In this document: positions 1 through 11,126 of the stretch, piece after piece
How positions within the stretch are numbered: position 1 is the stretch's first letter
Layout of the letters: each line of letters opens with the position of its first letter
Origin: Filosporella fistucella
Lineage: Eukaryota; Ascomycota; Leotiomycetes; Helotiales
Assembly (NCBI GenBank): GCA_030077755.1
Contig: JAQJZZ010000002.1
Span: 496,001-560,000 of the forward strand
DNA: 64,000 nt
Direction of reading: 5' to 3'
Position numbers and translations under genes: made by a program
The notes under the pieces: model-generated
Told to the model about the DNA's origin: nothing
Seen by the model: the letters and a program-made list of their open reading frames with translations, nothing else
Database searches by the model: none

Positions 1-1107
1 TCCAGCTTGCTGAAAAAAGGTGGTTCCGTAATAGAAGATGAAATTGACACCAGCTATTTATCGTTAGTATAGTCCATGTCAGAAGAAAAAGAATGTGAAC
101 GCACTCCACTGTTGCATCATTTGCATAGCAATGCCAACGGCAACACGGCGTAGATTTCCATTTGGTTTCCAGCCTCCAGTAAAGCAATCTTTCCATCCGC
201 TTTGCATGCTGTTGGCTTCGTACTCGTAGTTGGCAACAAGTTCGTTAAGCTCTTCTTGGATATATTGGCTATCCTCCGGGTGACCACGAATACGTGCGAG
301 AGCAGAAGCGGCTTTATCAAGCTTTCCCTTCTTGACGAACCATCTTGGAGATTCAGGAAGGAAGAAAAGACCAACAGCAAGGATGATAGCCCAGAGAAAT
401 TGAATAGCGATTGGGATACGATATGAGCCAGTATCCATTCGATTCTGGGTAGCATAGCCAACGACAGAGGCGAGAAGTAATCCGACTGTGACAGCAAAGG
501 AGTATCCAGCGACGATCATTCCTCGGACCGCCTTTGGAGCAATCTCAGACATGTATAAGATAATGATTGCAGAGACGAAACCGACACCAACTCCAGCAAT
601 GAGACGTCCAGCGATGAGGAGACCGACAGCAGTAGATGCGACTTGAAGAACGACACCGGCAGAGAAGATGACACATCCTGCAATGATGGTTGTTCGTCGA
701 CCAATCCAATCGGCAAAGTAACCTGAGAAGAGGGCCCCGAAGAATGTTCCTGCTGATAGAATGGAGGTAATCAAACTCTTTTCCCAAGTTTGGTACCTGA
801 GTAGCAAGAATTTAGTGAAGATCTTATTTATTGATCTTTAGAACATCCAATATGGGAAAGCAAGCCATTGAGCGAGCAGAAGGGGGAGTGCATACATATA
901 AAACTTCCCATCAAGTTCAAAAGAAGTTGGATCGTAAGTAGAGGATACCTCAGTTCCGAATTGATACTTGAAATAATTCATTCCAAGCACACTGCTGATA
1001 TATCCCGAATCGTATCCGAAAAGAATACCACCAAATGCAGCAAAAGCACATAGGAAATATGCTTTTGCCGTCACAGGCGACTCGACTCGTGCAACGTCTC
1101 CAGACAT
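1..1107 (-). CDS. MFS sugar (hexose-type) transporter, N-terminal part, cut by window edge
   Basis: This is a proton-coupled sugar transporter of the MFS sugar porter family, acting in the plasma membrane; only the first half lies in the window. Exons read as 1107-896, 796-105 and 53-1, joined by GTATGC...CAG and GTGCGT...TAG introns that keep phase. Visible family marks are FGYDSGYISS in helix 1, a GRR turn after helix 2 (ADWIGRR), LIAGRLIAGVGVG, and PESPRWF at the end of helix 6, followed by the QQWTGVNFIFYYG helix-7 motif that lines the sugar site. The start at 1107 gives a normal short cytosolic N-terminus. The gene is divergent from a GH3 beta-glucosidase, so uptake of glucose, cellobiose or another glucoside is plausible. 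The family is clear; the substrate is inference. Confidence 0.9.
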
Positions 1108-1483
1108 ATTGATGAGATTGAAAGGATATGGAGATCTGATGAAGGGCTTGATGATCAGGAAAAAGGAGTTGATGATGAAAAAAGCAACAGGAATTGAAGA
1201 TCATTATATACTTCGTAGCGGGGTCTCCTCGTCCCATGGGGATATAGAGAACTCGAAAAAGTACAGGGGTCCTACATGTTCGTCAACCCCGAGCCAATTC
1301 CCCAGGTTCCAGAATTCGGAATGAGATTTGGCTGTCAAACCCGCATCTGGAGTCAATATCATGCTATGAAAGTTTCTCCGCTGATATCGGGCCACCTGTG
1401 CAGTGTTATAGAGACAGATGACGGCTTCGGTGGGAAAGTAGGCGATTAGGAAGATTGTGTTTGAGAAGGATGGGGGAGAAACA

Positions 1484-1505
1484 GGCGGAGAATTGGCGGA
1501 GAATT
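1484..1505. promoter_or_regulatory. CGG-N8-CGG candidate Zn2Cys6 regulator site (tandem GGCGGAGAATT)
   Basis: Two head-to-tail copies of GGCGGAGAATT place CGG triplets at 1486-1488 and 1497-1499, separated by 8 bases. The fungal amylolytic regulator AmyR is known to bind CGG-N8-(C/A)GG. Whether this copy is functional is inference from its place between two sugar-use genes. Confidence 0.35.
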
Positions 1506-1689
1506 AGAAGAGGCGTTGCGGGGCTGGAACTCAAACGGGAAGTTAAGCCAATTTCGGCGACTCATGGCATCTTAGTCCGAGAGTCGAGATTCCATCTGAC
1601 TCGTTCTTCCCGTTCCCCATCTCAAACATGTCCTCATGTCCACCCTCATTCTCCATATTCCTCCAAACTCCTCCACGACTGTGGCGTCT

Positions 1690-1741
1690 ACTTGCGGTGA
1701 AACATTCTCTGTATCTCCGCCAATTCATACTTGCGGTGAAA
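1690..1741 (+). repeat. 13-bp direct repeat ACTTGCGGTGAAA, two copies 39 bp apart
   Basis: Exact copies lie at 1690-1702 and 1729-1741, and both are followed by similar CATTCTC/TACTCTC sequence. They lie 270-320 bp upstream of the beta-glucosidase start and may be regulator sites or a local duplication. Confidence 0.5.
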
Positions 1742-2013
1742 TACTCTCCGCTCTGGGGACACCTCAGCTCCCGGATCATGAAATCGGGTCGGCAAGTGTC
1801 GGATCTGTTGTGAAGCTGCTTGTTGAAAGCATGAAATGCTTATTCTGGGTCCTTGGTTTTATTTGATCCAATTTTCTAGAATCTTGGGACGGAAGTGACG
1901 GCTCCTCCGCAGCATGGCGTATATATCAATGTCCAACATGGAGAGCTTTCTCAAATTATCTCCTTCCCTATTCTCAAATCTCTCTTCCCCTCAACTCTCT
2001 TTCCATACAGAAA

Positions 2014-4739
2014 ATGGGTGAACTTGAACCTCAGATGGCTGGGCTAGATGTGGAGAATCTCCTTCGTCAATTGACGTTGGAAGAGAAGGTTTCGTTGACA
2101 GCCGGTATGTTTCAGAATTCGAATGAAGATCAGACGACTGAGTGGACTAGGCAAGGATTTCTGGCATACCACAGATGTCCCTCGACTCGGAATACCCTCA
2201 ATTCGACTCTCTGATGGTCCAAATGGTGTTCGCGGCACAAGATTCTTTGATGGGGTTCCGGCAGCATGCCTTCCAGTAAGCATCAAACATCTCTCCAAAC
2301 TCTCTCCTCGCTAACCGACCAGTGCGGAACAGCAATCGGTGCAACTTTCAACACAGACCTAGCACTCAAGATAGGCAATCTCCTAGCTGCAGAAGCAAAA
2401 GCTAAAGGTGCCCACGTCATTCTGGGACCAACGATAAACATGCAAAGAGCACCACTTGGCGGGCGAGGTTTCGAATCATATTCCGAAGATCCATTTCTTG
2501 CTGGTACACTCGCAGGATATTACTGCAAAGGTATCCAGGATAATGATATTGTGGCTACTTTGAAGCATTTTGTCTGCAATGATCAAGAACATGAAAGGAT
2601 GGCTGTCAATTCGATTGTAACTGAGAGGGCTCTTCGTGAGATCTACTTGATGCCTTTCATGATTGCTATTCGACTATCTCAGGCAGGCGCTATCATGACT
2701 GCGTACAATCAGGTTAATGGTACACATGTTGCTGAGCATAAACATATCTTGAAGAACATTCTCCGCGAAGAATGGAAATGGAATGGGTTGGTGATGAGTG
2801 ATTGGTATGTTCACATTTCGTGAATTTTTGTTTTAGGGCACAGCTAATGGCATTATAGGTTCGGAACATACAGCACAACAGGCGCCATAAACGCCGGTCT
2901 CGATCTTGAGATGCCTGGTCCAACTCGTTGGAGAGGTCCAGCACTTATGCATGCTGTCGTGGCAAATAAAGTCAAGACAAAACAGCTCAATGAACGTGTT
3001 CGAGCTGTCTTGACATTAGTCGATAAAGCAATCAAATCTGGTGTCCCAATGAACGCTTCGGAGAATAAACTTAACAGAAAAGAAGATCAGCAACTTCTCC
3101 GTGAAGTAGCTTCCCAGTCAATCGTTCTCCTCAAGAACGAAGACAATATTTTACCATTCGCCAAAGAGAAACGTGTAGCAGTCATTGGGCCCAACTCAAA
3201 AATCGCAACCTATTGCGGTGGCGGAAGCGCATCCTTGAATCCTTACTACACGGTGACTCCATATGAAGGCGTCCGGAGCAAGGCAACCGCAGGAGTAGAC
3301 TTCGCACAAGGAGCATATGGTCACCAATCTCTTCCTCAAATCGGCAAACTTCTTCAAACCATTGACGGTAAACCAGGATTCACACTGAAAGTTTACAACG
3401 AGCCACCAGAAGCCAGTAAGAGAACATTAATTGAAGAACGCCTACTGACAGACTCGATGATCTTCTTCCTCGATTACAATCATCCAAAGATTACGCTCAT
3501 CTGGTACGCCGATGCAGAAGGAATATTCACGCCCGAGGAAAATGGACTTTACGATTTCGGTGTCTGCGTCCAGGGAACGGCGAGATTATATATCGATGGC
3601 GAATTGATAGTAACCAACGTCGAGAACCAACGGTCTGGCCCAGCGTTTCTTGGCTCTGGCACTCTTGAAGAAATAGGATCCAAGGAACTAGTTGCTGGCA
3701 AGCAATACCGTATCCTTGTCCGCTGGGGTTGCGCTAAGACAAGTAAACTAAAGCCCCCAGGAGTGGTAGATTTCGGACATGGCGGGTTCAGGTTTAGTGG
3801 GTGTAAGAGACTTGATCCACAGGAAGCTGTTGAGCAGGCCGCCGAGTTGGCAGGGACTGTGGATCAAGTCGTGTTGTTCGCGGGATTGAGCGGGGAATGG
3901 GAGACTGAGGGACAGGATAGGGAGAATATGGATTTACCTCCTTATACTGACGAACTTATTTCTAAGGTGCTGGAGGCGAATCCGAATACGGTTGTTGTGG
4001 TGCAAAGTGGGACGCCGGTTGGTATGCCATGGATTGCTAAGGCGAAGGCGGTGGTGCATGCTTGGTACGGTGGTAATGAGACAGGTAATGGGATTGCAGA
4101 TGTTCTTTATGGGGATGTAAATCCTGTAAGTCTTTCTCCACCAAGCACCAAGCTTTGACACAGAAACTAACAAACTACCAGTCCGGCAAGCTACCACTCA
4201 CCATTCCTCGCCGCCTAGAAGACAACCCCGCCTACCTCAACTACCGCTCCGAAGGTGGCCGTGTGCTCTACGGCGAAGACGTATATGTCGGGTACCGCTA
4301 CTTCGATAAAGTTTCCCTAGACCCACTCTTCCCATTCGGTCACGGCCTTTCCTACACGACATTCTCCCTCACCTCTCCTACTACGCACACTATATCCAAA
4401 AACACCATCTCCGTCAAAGTCTCACTCCGTAACACCGGTTCCAGAGCAGGTGCAGAAGTCGTGCAGGCATATGTAGCGCACTCAGCGCCACGTATCAACC
4501 GGCCGAAGAGGGAATTGAAAGGGTTCAAGAAAGTTTTCCTGCAGCCTGGCGAAGAGAAGTTGGTGGAGATTATGTTGGATAGGAGAAGTGCGACGAGTTT
4601 TTGGGATGAGTATAATGAGGAATGGTGTGTGGAGAAGGGGCGGTATAAAGTCTGGCTTGGGGGCAGTAGTAGAGGAGAGCTTGTAGAGACTGGATTTGAG
4701 GTTGAGGAGGAGGAGGGGTGGATTGGTGTTGGTTCTTGA
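2014..4739 (+). CDS. GH3 beta-glucosidase with PA14 insert, no signal peptide
   Basis: This enzyme hydrolyses terminal beta-D-glucose from cellobiose and other beta-glucosides. Exons are 2014-2104, 2151-2275, 2323-2804, 2859-4125 and 4182-4739 (840 aa), all joined in phase. The GH3 N-terminal barrel carries [26 protein letters not shown] and the nucleophile Asp232 in GLVMSDW. A PA14 domain sits at about 405-555, inserted in the C-terminal alpha/beta sandwich as in beta-glucosidase I-type enzymes. A fibronectin-III-like tail with [12 protein letters not shown] follows. The N-terminus ([14 protein letters not shown]) has no hydrophobic leader, so the enzyme is probably cytosolic and would act on imported glucosides. 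The divergent sugar transporter fits that role. The length is normal for this subgroup. Confidence 0.95.
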
Positions 4740-4763
4740 GTGAGTGAGTCAGTGAGTCAGTGA
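4737..4763. repeat. Short imperfect TGAG/TCAG tandem repeat after the stop
   Basis: The beta-glucosidase stop is followed by several near-identical 4-mer units (TGAG, TCAG). It looks like a simple-sequence tract in the 3' UTR. Confidence 0.6.
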
Positions 4764-5220
4764 GATGGTTGTATGGGGAGGAGTTTGGAGTTTTGGTTAG
4801 GTTGGGTCAGATGGTTTAGAACAGGATCTAGAGCCTTGATGATGACAAGTACGAGTATATAAATTATGCGCAAGATTACAGCTCTTGAGTATTGTGTAAT
4901 AGATGCAACGTGCCTCGAAGTCTCCCATAGCAGATCTGGAGTACTTGAGATTCAGCAGAGTAAAGTAGGCAGTATGAGCCACAAAGCAGCGGATTTCTCA
5001 GACATAAGTGGCATTGATATTAGAAGGTCCAGAAACTTACTTCAGAAGTGAAAAGCCTGGTTCCTCAAAATGGGTATTTATTAATCCGTTAAGAATAGGG
5101 TATTCCATTCATCACTCCCTCATTACATCCCTCCATCACAAACCTGCACAACCCTCCCACATCTCAAGTTCATTATTCTCACTTCCCCCTTTTTCACCGA
5201 GAAACACGTCTACCTGGACA
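4764..5220. other. Convergent intergenic spacer
   Basis: This is the tail-to-tail space between the beta-glucosidase and the GPI-anchored protein. I see no coding signal beyond probable 3' UTRs. Confidence 0.5.
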
Positions 5221-6989
5221 TTATATAACCCAAATTCCAGTCCAAAGCATCACCAAGCTTATAATTCCCCACCCTATCTCTACCCTTCCAGCACTATTCC
5301 CCTGCGCAGTCGAAGTAACAGTCGTCCTAACGGTCGTCCCTCCAGTTCCTGTCGATGTCCCGGTGATTGTTAGACTAGCTGGTTTAGCTGCTTCGGCGCT
5401 TCTGTGAGAGAGAAAGTCAGTGCTCTATTCATGGGTGTGATATTTCCAAGATGATATTCTTGATGATTCTTATATTCTAAGAATTTACAGATGTGTCCAT
5501 GACTGAATTAAAAATAGAGACAAATGATAAACTGGAAGGAAGAAGGGAAAACGTACCGACTAGCACTCTCCTGCACCGCCTTCCCTAGACTACTCAACGT
5601 CGGCGCCGCCGCCGCACTATTAATCGCTAGACAACTCAACACTGTAGTCGTACTCGTTGTCGTACTCTCTACCGTACTAAGTATATACTGTATATGCGTC
5701 CACACGATATAATAATACGTATACGTCGTGCTATAATACCTGGTTGTAGCTTCCGGCTGTTCGCGGGTGCTATCTGTGCTTGAAGAAGAGGCTGGAGTAG
5801 TGACTGGGATCGCAGTGTCGGAGGGAGAGGGAGTAGTGGCTGCTGCGGCGACGGTGGTGGGATCGGGGATCTGGTTAGATGCTGAGGGTAGCACGTTGGT
5901 TACGTAGACGGGGATTTCGGCGCCGCCTGAGCCGCGGCAGCAGATTCGCGTGGAGGAGCCTTTGCAGTAGACGCAGGAATAGCCGTTGGGGCAGAAGGAA
6001 CCGTCGTTTCTGGGGTGGGTTAGTTGGTTGGGTGGTGAGTTGAGATTGTGAGGGTGGTTGGTGGGTGAAGAAGCGAGAGGGAGAGGGGAAGAGGGAAAGG
6101 GGGAGAGGAGGGAGGTTAGAAAATGGTGGAATGTGTTTGGAGGAAGGGAATATATAGAGGTTTGAATGAGAGACAAAAGATGAAGAATATGGTGAGAGGA
6201 TGGAAGTGTATATTCTAGAGAACACTTTTGCAACGGTAGGGAAGGGTGATAGTGAAGGTGAAGGAAGAGAAGGAGGATGGAGAAATGAAGAAAAGGAGAA
6301 GGGAACAACTTACGAACAACAATGGAAATCCTTAGTAGGATAGCAATAACCTTTATTCCCACAGCATCCCCAATTCTCAGGACAGTATATACCATCAGCC
6401 CTGCACATTATCAGCAAACCATGCAGCGTACTAATGGTTGGATAAGAGAAAGCATACGTGCAACACGTTCCACTCGTTGGAGCACATCTATGACCACTCG
6501 TGCCACAGCATTTCCACTGAGGTGGACACATATATCCATTACAACAAGCTGTCTATATGCACGAAATAAGAATCAGCCTCAAGTCTCAAGCCGCAAGCCA
6601 CAACCGTTAGGTGGAGTGAGATGTCTTACGCCAGCTGGCTGGGCAGCGATACAGAATTGGCCACAGCATGTATTTCCTTGGTTTGCGGGACAACATTCAC
6701 CGGTGTAAGCTTAATTATATCAATATCAGCTTTTGTTTTCTTATCGTCCTGTGCGAGTAAACTGATGGGAGGCGCAAGGTAACATACCACATTGTCCGTA
6801 ACCTGTACCGCAATTACTCTGTCGCTCGAAGAGATTTTGTCGGGCTTCTAAACCGGTGAAACCGAGTAATGTCTGATTTCCTAAGATTTGGTAGGCGGGT
6901 GGTAAATCTACTTCTGCTGTATCGAGGGAATCGAAGGCGGATATCAGGCTGGGAGCGAGGAGGGAGAGGAGGATGAATTTGAGAGCCAT
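5221..6989 (-). CDS. Secreted cysteine-rich GPI-anchored cell-wall protein
   Basis: No enzyme family is recognised; it is probably a structural or adhesive surface protein. Exons are 6989-6788, 6709-6630, 6552-6458, 6400-6314, 6009-5557 and 5401-5221 (365 aa). A signal peptide (MALKFILLSLLAPSLISA) is followed by several short modules rich in CC and CxxxC, for example NQGNTCCGQFC, WKCCGTSGHRC, WGCCGNKGYC and RICCRGSGG. Their spacing suggests stacked disulfide-tight knots. A Ser/Thr-rich stalk with a Tyr-rich patch (TYTYYYIVW) comes next. The end is small residues followed by a hydrophobic tail (WGIISLVMLWTGIWVI), as in GPI-anchor signals. The fourth intron is long (about 300 bp) and purine-rich on the plus strand. 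The exon chain keeps phase throughout, which supports the model. Confidence 0.8.
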
Positions 6990-8204
6990 TGTGAAGATAG
7001 GACTTGAGATATAAGAGAAAATTATTGCAATTCTACACAAGTAGAAGGGAAGAAAGCAAAGGAGAGACGAAAAGAAACAGGAAATAAACTCAAGGAATAT
7101 AAGTCCTAAATCAACCCATGCCACCAATTCCTACCATACCATACCCATATAAGAAATGACAACCATCCGATCCATCCTCACAAGCCCTACTTTAAAAATC
7201 TCCCCTCTCACCAACATCCACCACTTACATCTCCCACTTCCAGCCAGAAGGATGCAAAAGCTTGAAAAGTGGCGCACGGCTGAGACTGGGCGTCGATGTT
7301 CAACTAAAAGTTGATTGGCGATACCCGGGCTTCTGGACGTTGTGGCTTGAAAAGCTGTCAGGGGTGACAAGTAGTTTGAAGATCTAATTTTCTAAATATG
7401 AAATGCCAAGATGGAGGGTTTGGGCCGAGCTTATTTTGTGTGCACGAGATGGAGAGATAGAGGCTCCGAGAGAGATAGGGATTGGATGATTAGACGGAGG
7501 TGGATTGGTATGATGTTTAGTTTGTAGTAGTGGAACCAGGAAAGGTAAAAGAGGCTTCAGATGAGTTGCCTCGTGGGGTGTCTGTCTATTGCTGGTTAGG
7601 GATGTGATGTGCATTTCGGTGAGCTGTTCATGTTCAGCTGAATGACATCCATGCCGGAAGAATGTCTTCCTTGGGTGATCGCTTAGCCTTACAGGCAGGG
7701 CATGTTACACGAAGTCGGTGTCTGCTTGGCTACTTCTACATACTGTCTTTCCTTGCTAGGAGGTTGACAGATATTACCTGCATGAATCAGTCAAGCTTTA
7801 AATCGAGAATCTGATAACTTTATTTCATGAGGCAGATTTGTTCGATATGGCTTCTACTTTTCACCGTTCAATTTCGTCCGGGAAGACGGAGCGGCGTTCA
7901 CGTCACGTGCACATCTGGCAATTCCCCGCTTCTAATTCGTCTCCGCATTGTGGTCGCGTCCCAAAGAATTCTCCTCGCCTCTCATAACCTCCAGGTTGCA
8001 TCGATCCCATACTAGTATCAACAACCACGAGTCCCCAACATTCGGGTTCCCTGATCCTCTGATCTTCAATGATCGCTCGACATCACGTACAAGTACATAC
8101 CATGACTTAGAAGTAAAAACCAGATTTGCCATCTCCTCACTTCTACCCTATCTTCATCTTCTCTACTTCATTGGCCAAATGTTCCAGCTTTTGCTCCACA
8201 GATC
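6990..8204. other. Divergent intergenic region
   Basis: The region lies between the GPI protein and a Zn2Cys6 regulator and should hold both promoters. I found no supported gene or striking motif. Confidence 0.4.
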
Positions 8205-10133
8205 ATGGCCACCCGCGGAGTTTCCCAGATAGCCCGCCAAGCTTGCGATGCATGTCGTGTACGAAAGAGAAAATGCGATTATCCTTCATCACCTGATCTA
8301 GGTTCTTCAACTGGAAGAGGTAGTCCTGTGGATAATCATGTTCAAGCGAGACAGTGTCGGAGATGTTCAAGTCTGGATTTACCTTGTACATTTCTCTTAC
8401 CCGTTGCTGCGAGAGGTCCGAGGAAGAGGTGAGTAGGATTTGATATTTGGAAATATATGTTTACATTTTTAGGGAGAAACCAAGTTCTCCCAGACGCGTT
8501 TCAGTATTGGAACAACCAAGTCCTGGATTATCTTTGAGTGGGGAAACTCAGATGAGCTCTCCCCAGTCTATTTTCAATACCACGGATAGACATGACATAC
8601 CTATTCCAACGGATAGTATATGTGCTCGACCACTTATCAAGTTGATCTTGAATGATTATTGTAAGCTGTATTCCGAGAAGTCTTACTCCTGTTCGCGGGC
8701 ATGTCTGAAATACAACTAACACTTCCAGTAAATTACCTCTATCCATTAATACCTGTCGTTCATCGACCGTCTTTCCAAGCAGATCTCGAAAGAGGTCGAG
8801 ACTCATTCGATAAAAGCTTTCTCGAGCTCATCGTAGCTCTTTGCGCAGCTACAGTTGGGATTCTGCCCCGGAAATTCCAAGACTACCGCAATGCAACCCC
8901 TCCATTACGGTTCAAAACACGCACTGAGATGATAAATCAGTGCTATGAAGTTTGTTTAGGTTTACAGGGATCTGATTATTATGATGAGATTAATTATAAG
9001 AAATGGGCTTCTTCTTATCTGATGCAAATAGCTTTCTTTCAAATTGGTCAGCATAATCGACAGCGTATGGTTGAGGTTGAGGCGATGCAACTGGCTAGAC
9101 TATTGGGGTTTCATCAGCTATCAACTTATGATGGACTTAATTGCATTGAGACGCAACTCAGAAAGAAAGGGTTCTGGCTGATGTTCTATGGATATGTGTA
9201 AGTGAGGAGGCGCGAAACAATACACTCTGACTTCTTTACAGACACTCTCAACTCCAAAATCTCCGAAAAGAAAGACTCACCTACCTCGACGCCACCATCC
9301 TAAGCTCCATCAATCTTGAAGAACTAATGCCAGTCGAAGTCGACGACGAATTCATCCACAAAGACTTTATCCTCCCACAACCAGCAACAGAGCTCTCTCT
9401 CACAACAGGCTTCAATGTAGCATCTCGTATCTTCTGGGCTAGTCTCATCTCCCTCGCACCATTTGATTCACCAACAGCCAAAGAACAATACTGCAGTTGT
9501 GTTCGATCTAAAAACCCCGATCTCCAGGCCAAACATCTTCAAGCTCGGCTACACGATCTGAAATACATGCTTGACGGTGTCCCAGCACAATTAAAACAAT
9601 GGTCTAATGGAAGAGAAGACGAAGATCCTTCTTCACCTGGCTGGCAGAATAGACGAATCGTGAGAGCGCAATTTGAGGCGATGAGGGCTAATATACATGT
9701 TTCTCATTTATGGCTTCAAGGTATAATTTCAGATCAACTGGATGCATTGATGGTACGTGAGGGTACCGAGGAAGGATCCATCGCGGCTGGATCTAGAGAC
9801 CGGTGGGGCCAGAGAGAAGACATCTGTCGACAACTCCTCCACGTGCTTCATGGTATTCCAGAGACCTATCTAGAGCCCAACGGACATCATCTAGTACGTC
9901 TCTTACATCCGCCCCTTACAGAAATCTAATATATGCAGACCTACAAAGTAAGAGACGTAGCAGTAACTCTCCTCGCATGTCCATTCGATCCACAACATGA
10001 AGTCTCTAGACGAGCATTCGAGTACGTGCGTGAGTTCACAGAGATATTATCTAGACTTGATGGCAGCGAGACGATAAATACATCTAGTTTGCAGAGCTGG
10101 GTCGATACGGGAAGGAGAATTGGGTCAGAATGA
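8205..10133 (+). CDS. Zn2Cys6 (fungal-specific) transcription factor
   Basis: This is a nuclear DNA-binding regulator. Exons are 8205-8428, 8473-8660, 8729-9197, 9242-9893 and 9939-10133 (575 aa). The binuclear zinc cluster opens with CDACRVRKRKC. An unusually long 26-residue loop precedes the second half, CRRCSSLDLPC. A fungal transcription factor domain follows (LYPLIPVVHRPSF, then ARLLGFHQLST and GFWLMFYGYVHSQ), the middle-homology pattern common to this family. Long C3-C4 loops are known in several sugar-responsive regulators, but I cannot assign a target. It lies among carbohydrate genes without an obvious partner. Confidence 0.9.
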
Positions 10134-11126
10134 GGAGGGACTGTTTGATTCCAGCTCTTGATATTGCGTCTCTCGTGCATGATGAAACATCATTGAGGTC
10201 AGCGAAAGATTTTTGGAACAGTCAACCAAGATTCTGAGATGACACCGAGATTTAGTCGACGGGCACGGCATGGTGGAGGGTGTCCTTCGACAGGATGGCT
10301 CCTTTTCGGAAACTTCCTGAATCCAAAGCCGAGATTTCGGGTTTGTCGATACTGAAACACTGTATCGATCTCCAAAACAGAGTGTGAAGCTGTCCCGAAA
10401 AGTAGCCGATAGCTTTGACCTTTGATGAATGTTCATTTGCTATTCGAGAAATGGAGGAGGAGAAGAGATGGAGGCGATGTGATTGCATGGAAAAGGGTCA
10501 GATGATAAGAGGGTAACTTATGCCGTAAGGTATGAGGTTTTCGTAGTTATATCCAAATGTATAAAGATATGGACCCATCGGCTTTACACCGCTGGGCGAG
10601 GAAGCCAAATTACGGGGTTTGAAGCCGACGGCAGATATACGTCGTGACGTTGGAGAAAGAAGGAGGTGTCAACATCAATATATACCACAATCCACTTCTC
10701 GAATCTCCTTGGTAGTCTTCCTTAAATCAATTCAATTTCTCTTCGATGAGTGAATAGCTAACCACGAGGATCTTCCTATTAGATATGAGGACATGAGGGT
10801 TCAAGATAATGCCAGCTATTTACTCTGCAAGGGAAAATTTCGATCTTATAAAGTTCTTTGCGACAAATACTTCGGAGAGAAATCGGATTAATGATGAAAC
10901 TTGTTGGTTACACGTACATGCAACACGACGTATAATATCGATGATCAGCCACGGAGGAAGCATACTGAGAATGAAGGAATAAAAAAGTGCATTCAATGAC
11001 ATAAATGAGTACCCAAAAGCCCAAGACACCATTTTCCTGCTGTCGAAATCAAAAGAAAGCTGAATTAATGTAATCGCCTCATCCGAAGCGTATCCATGCC
11101 CCACTATCATACACTTCTATATGCAC
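10134..11126. other. Convergent intergenic region
   Basis: The tail-to-tail space between the regulator and the GH72 enzyme is nearly 1 kb. Short open frames on both strands lack family signatures and splice logic, so I call no gene. Confidence 0.4.

Larger units (their letters stand above)
1108..2013. promoter_or_regulatory. Divergent promoter region between sugar transporter and GH3 beta-glucosidase
   Basis: I see no convincing coding exon here. The region holds a perfect 11-bp tandem duplication GGCGGAGAATT (1484-1505), which makes a CGG-N8-CGG site, and two copies of ACTTGCGGTGAAA (1690-1702 and 1729-1741). A TATATA stretch near 1920-1925, about 90 bp before the beta-glucosidase start, is a plausible TATA box. 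Confidence 0.6.

Noticed and set aside
117..497. Plus- and minus-strand open frames overlapping the sugar transporter exons
   Set aside because: They are shadows in other frames of a well-supported transporter exon and have no family marks.
1455..1866. Open frames in the divergent promoter on both strands
   Set aside because: They are low-complexity, lack splice support, and overlap the promoter of the beta-glucosidase.
5008..5373. Plus-strand open frame of about 120 codons
   Set aside because: It runs antisense to the last exon of the GPI protein, is Ser/Pro-biased by mirror composition, and has no recognisable domain.
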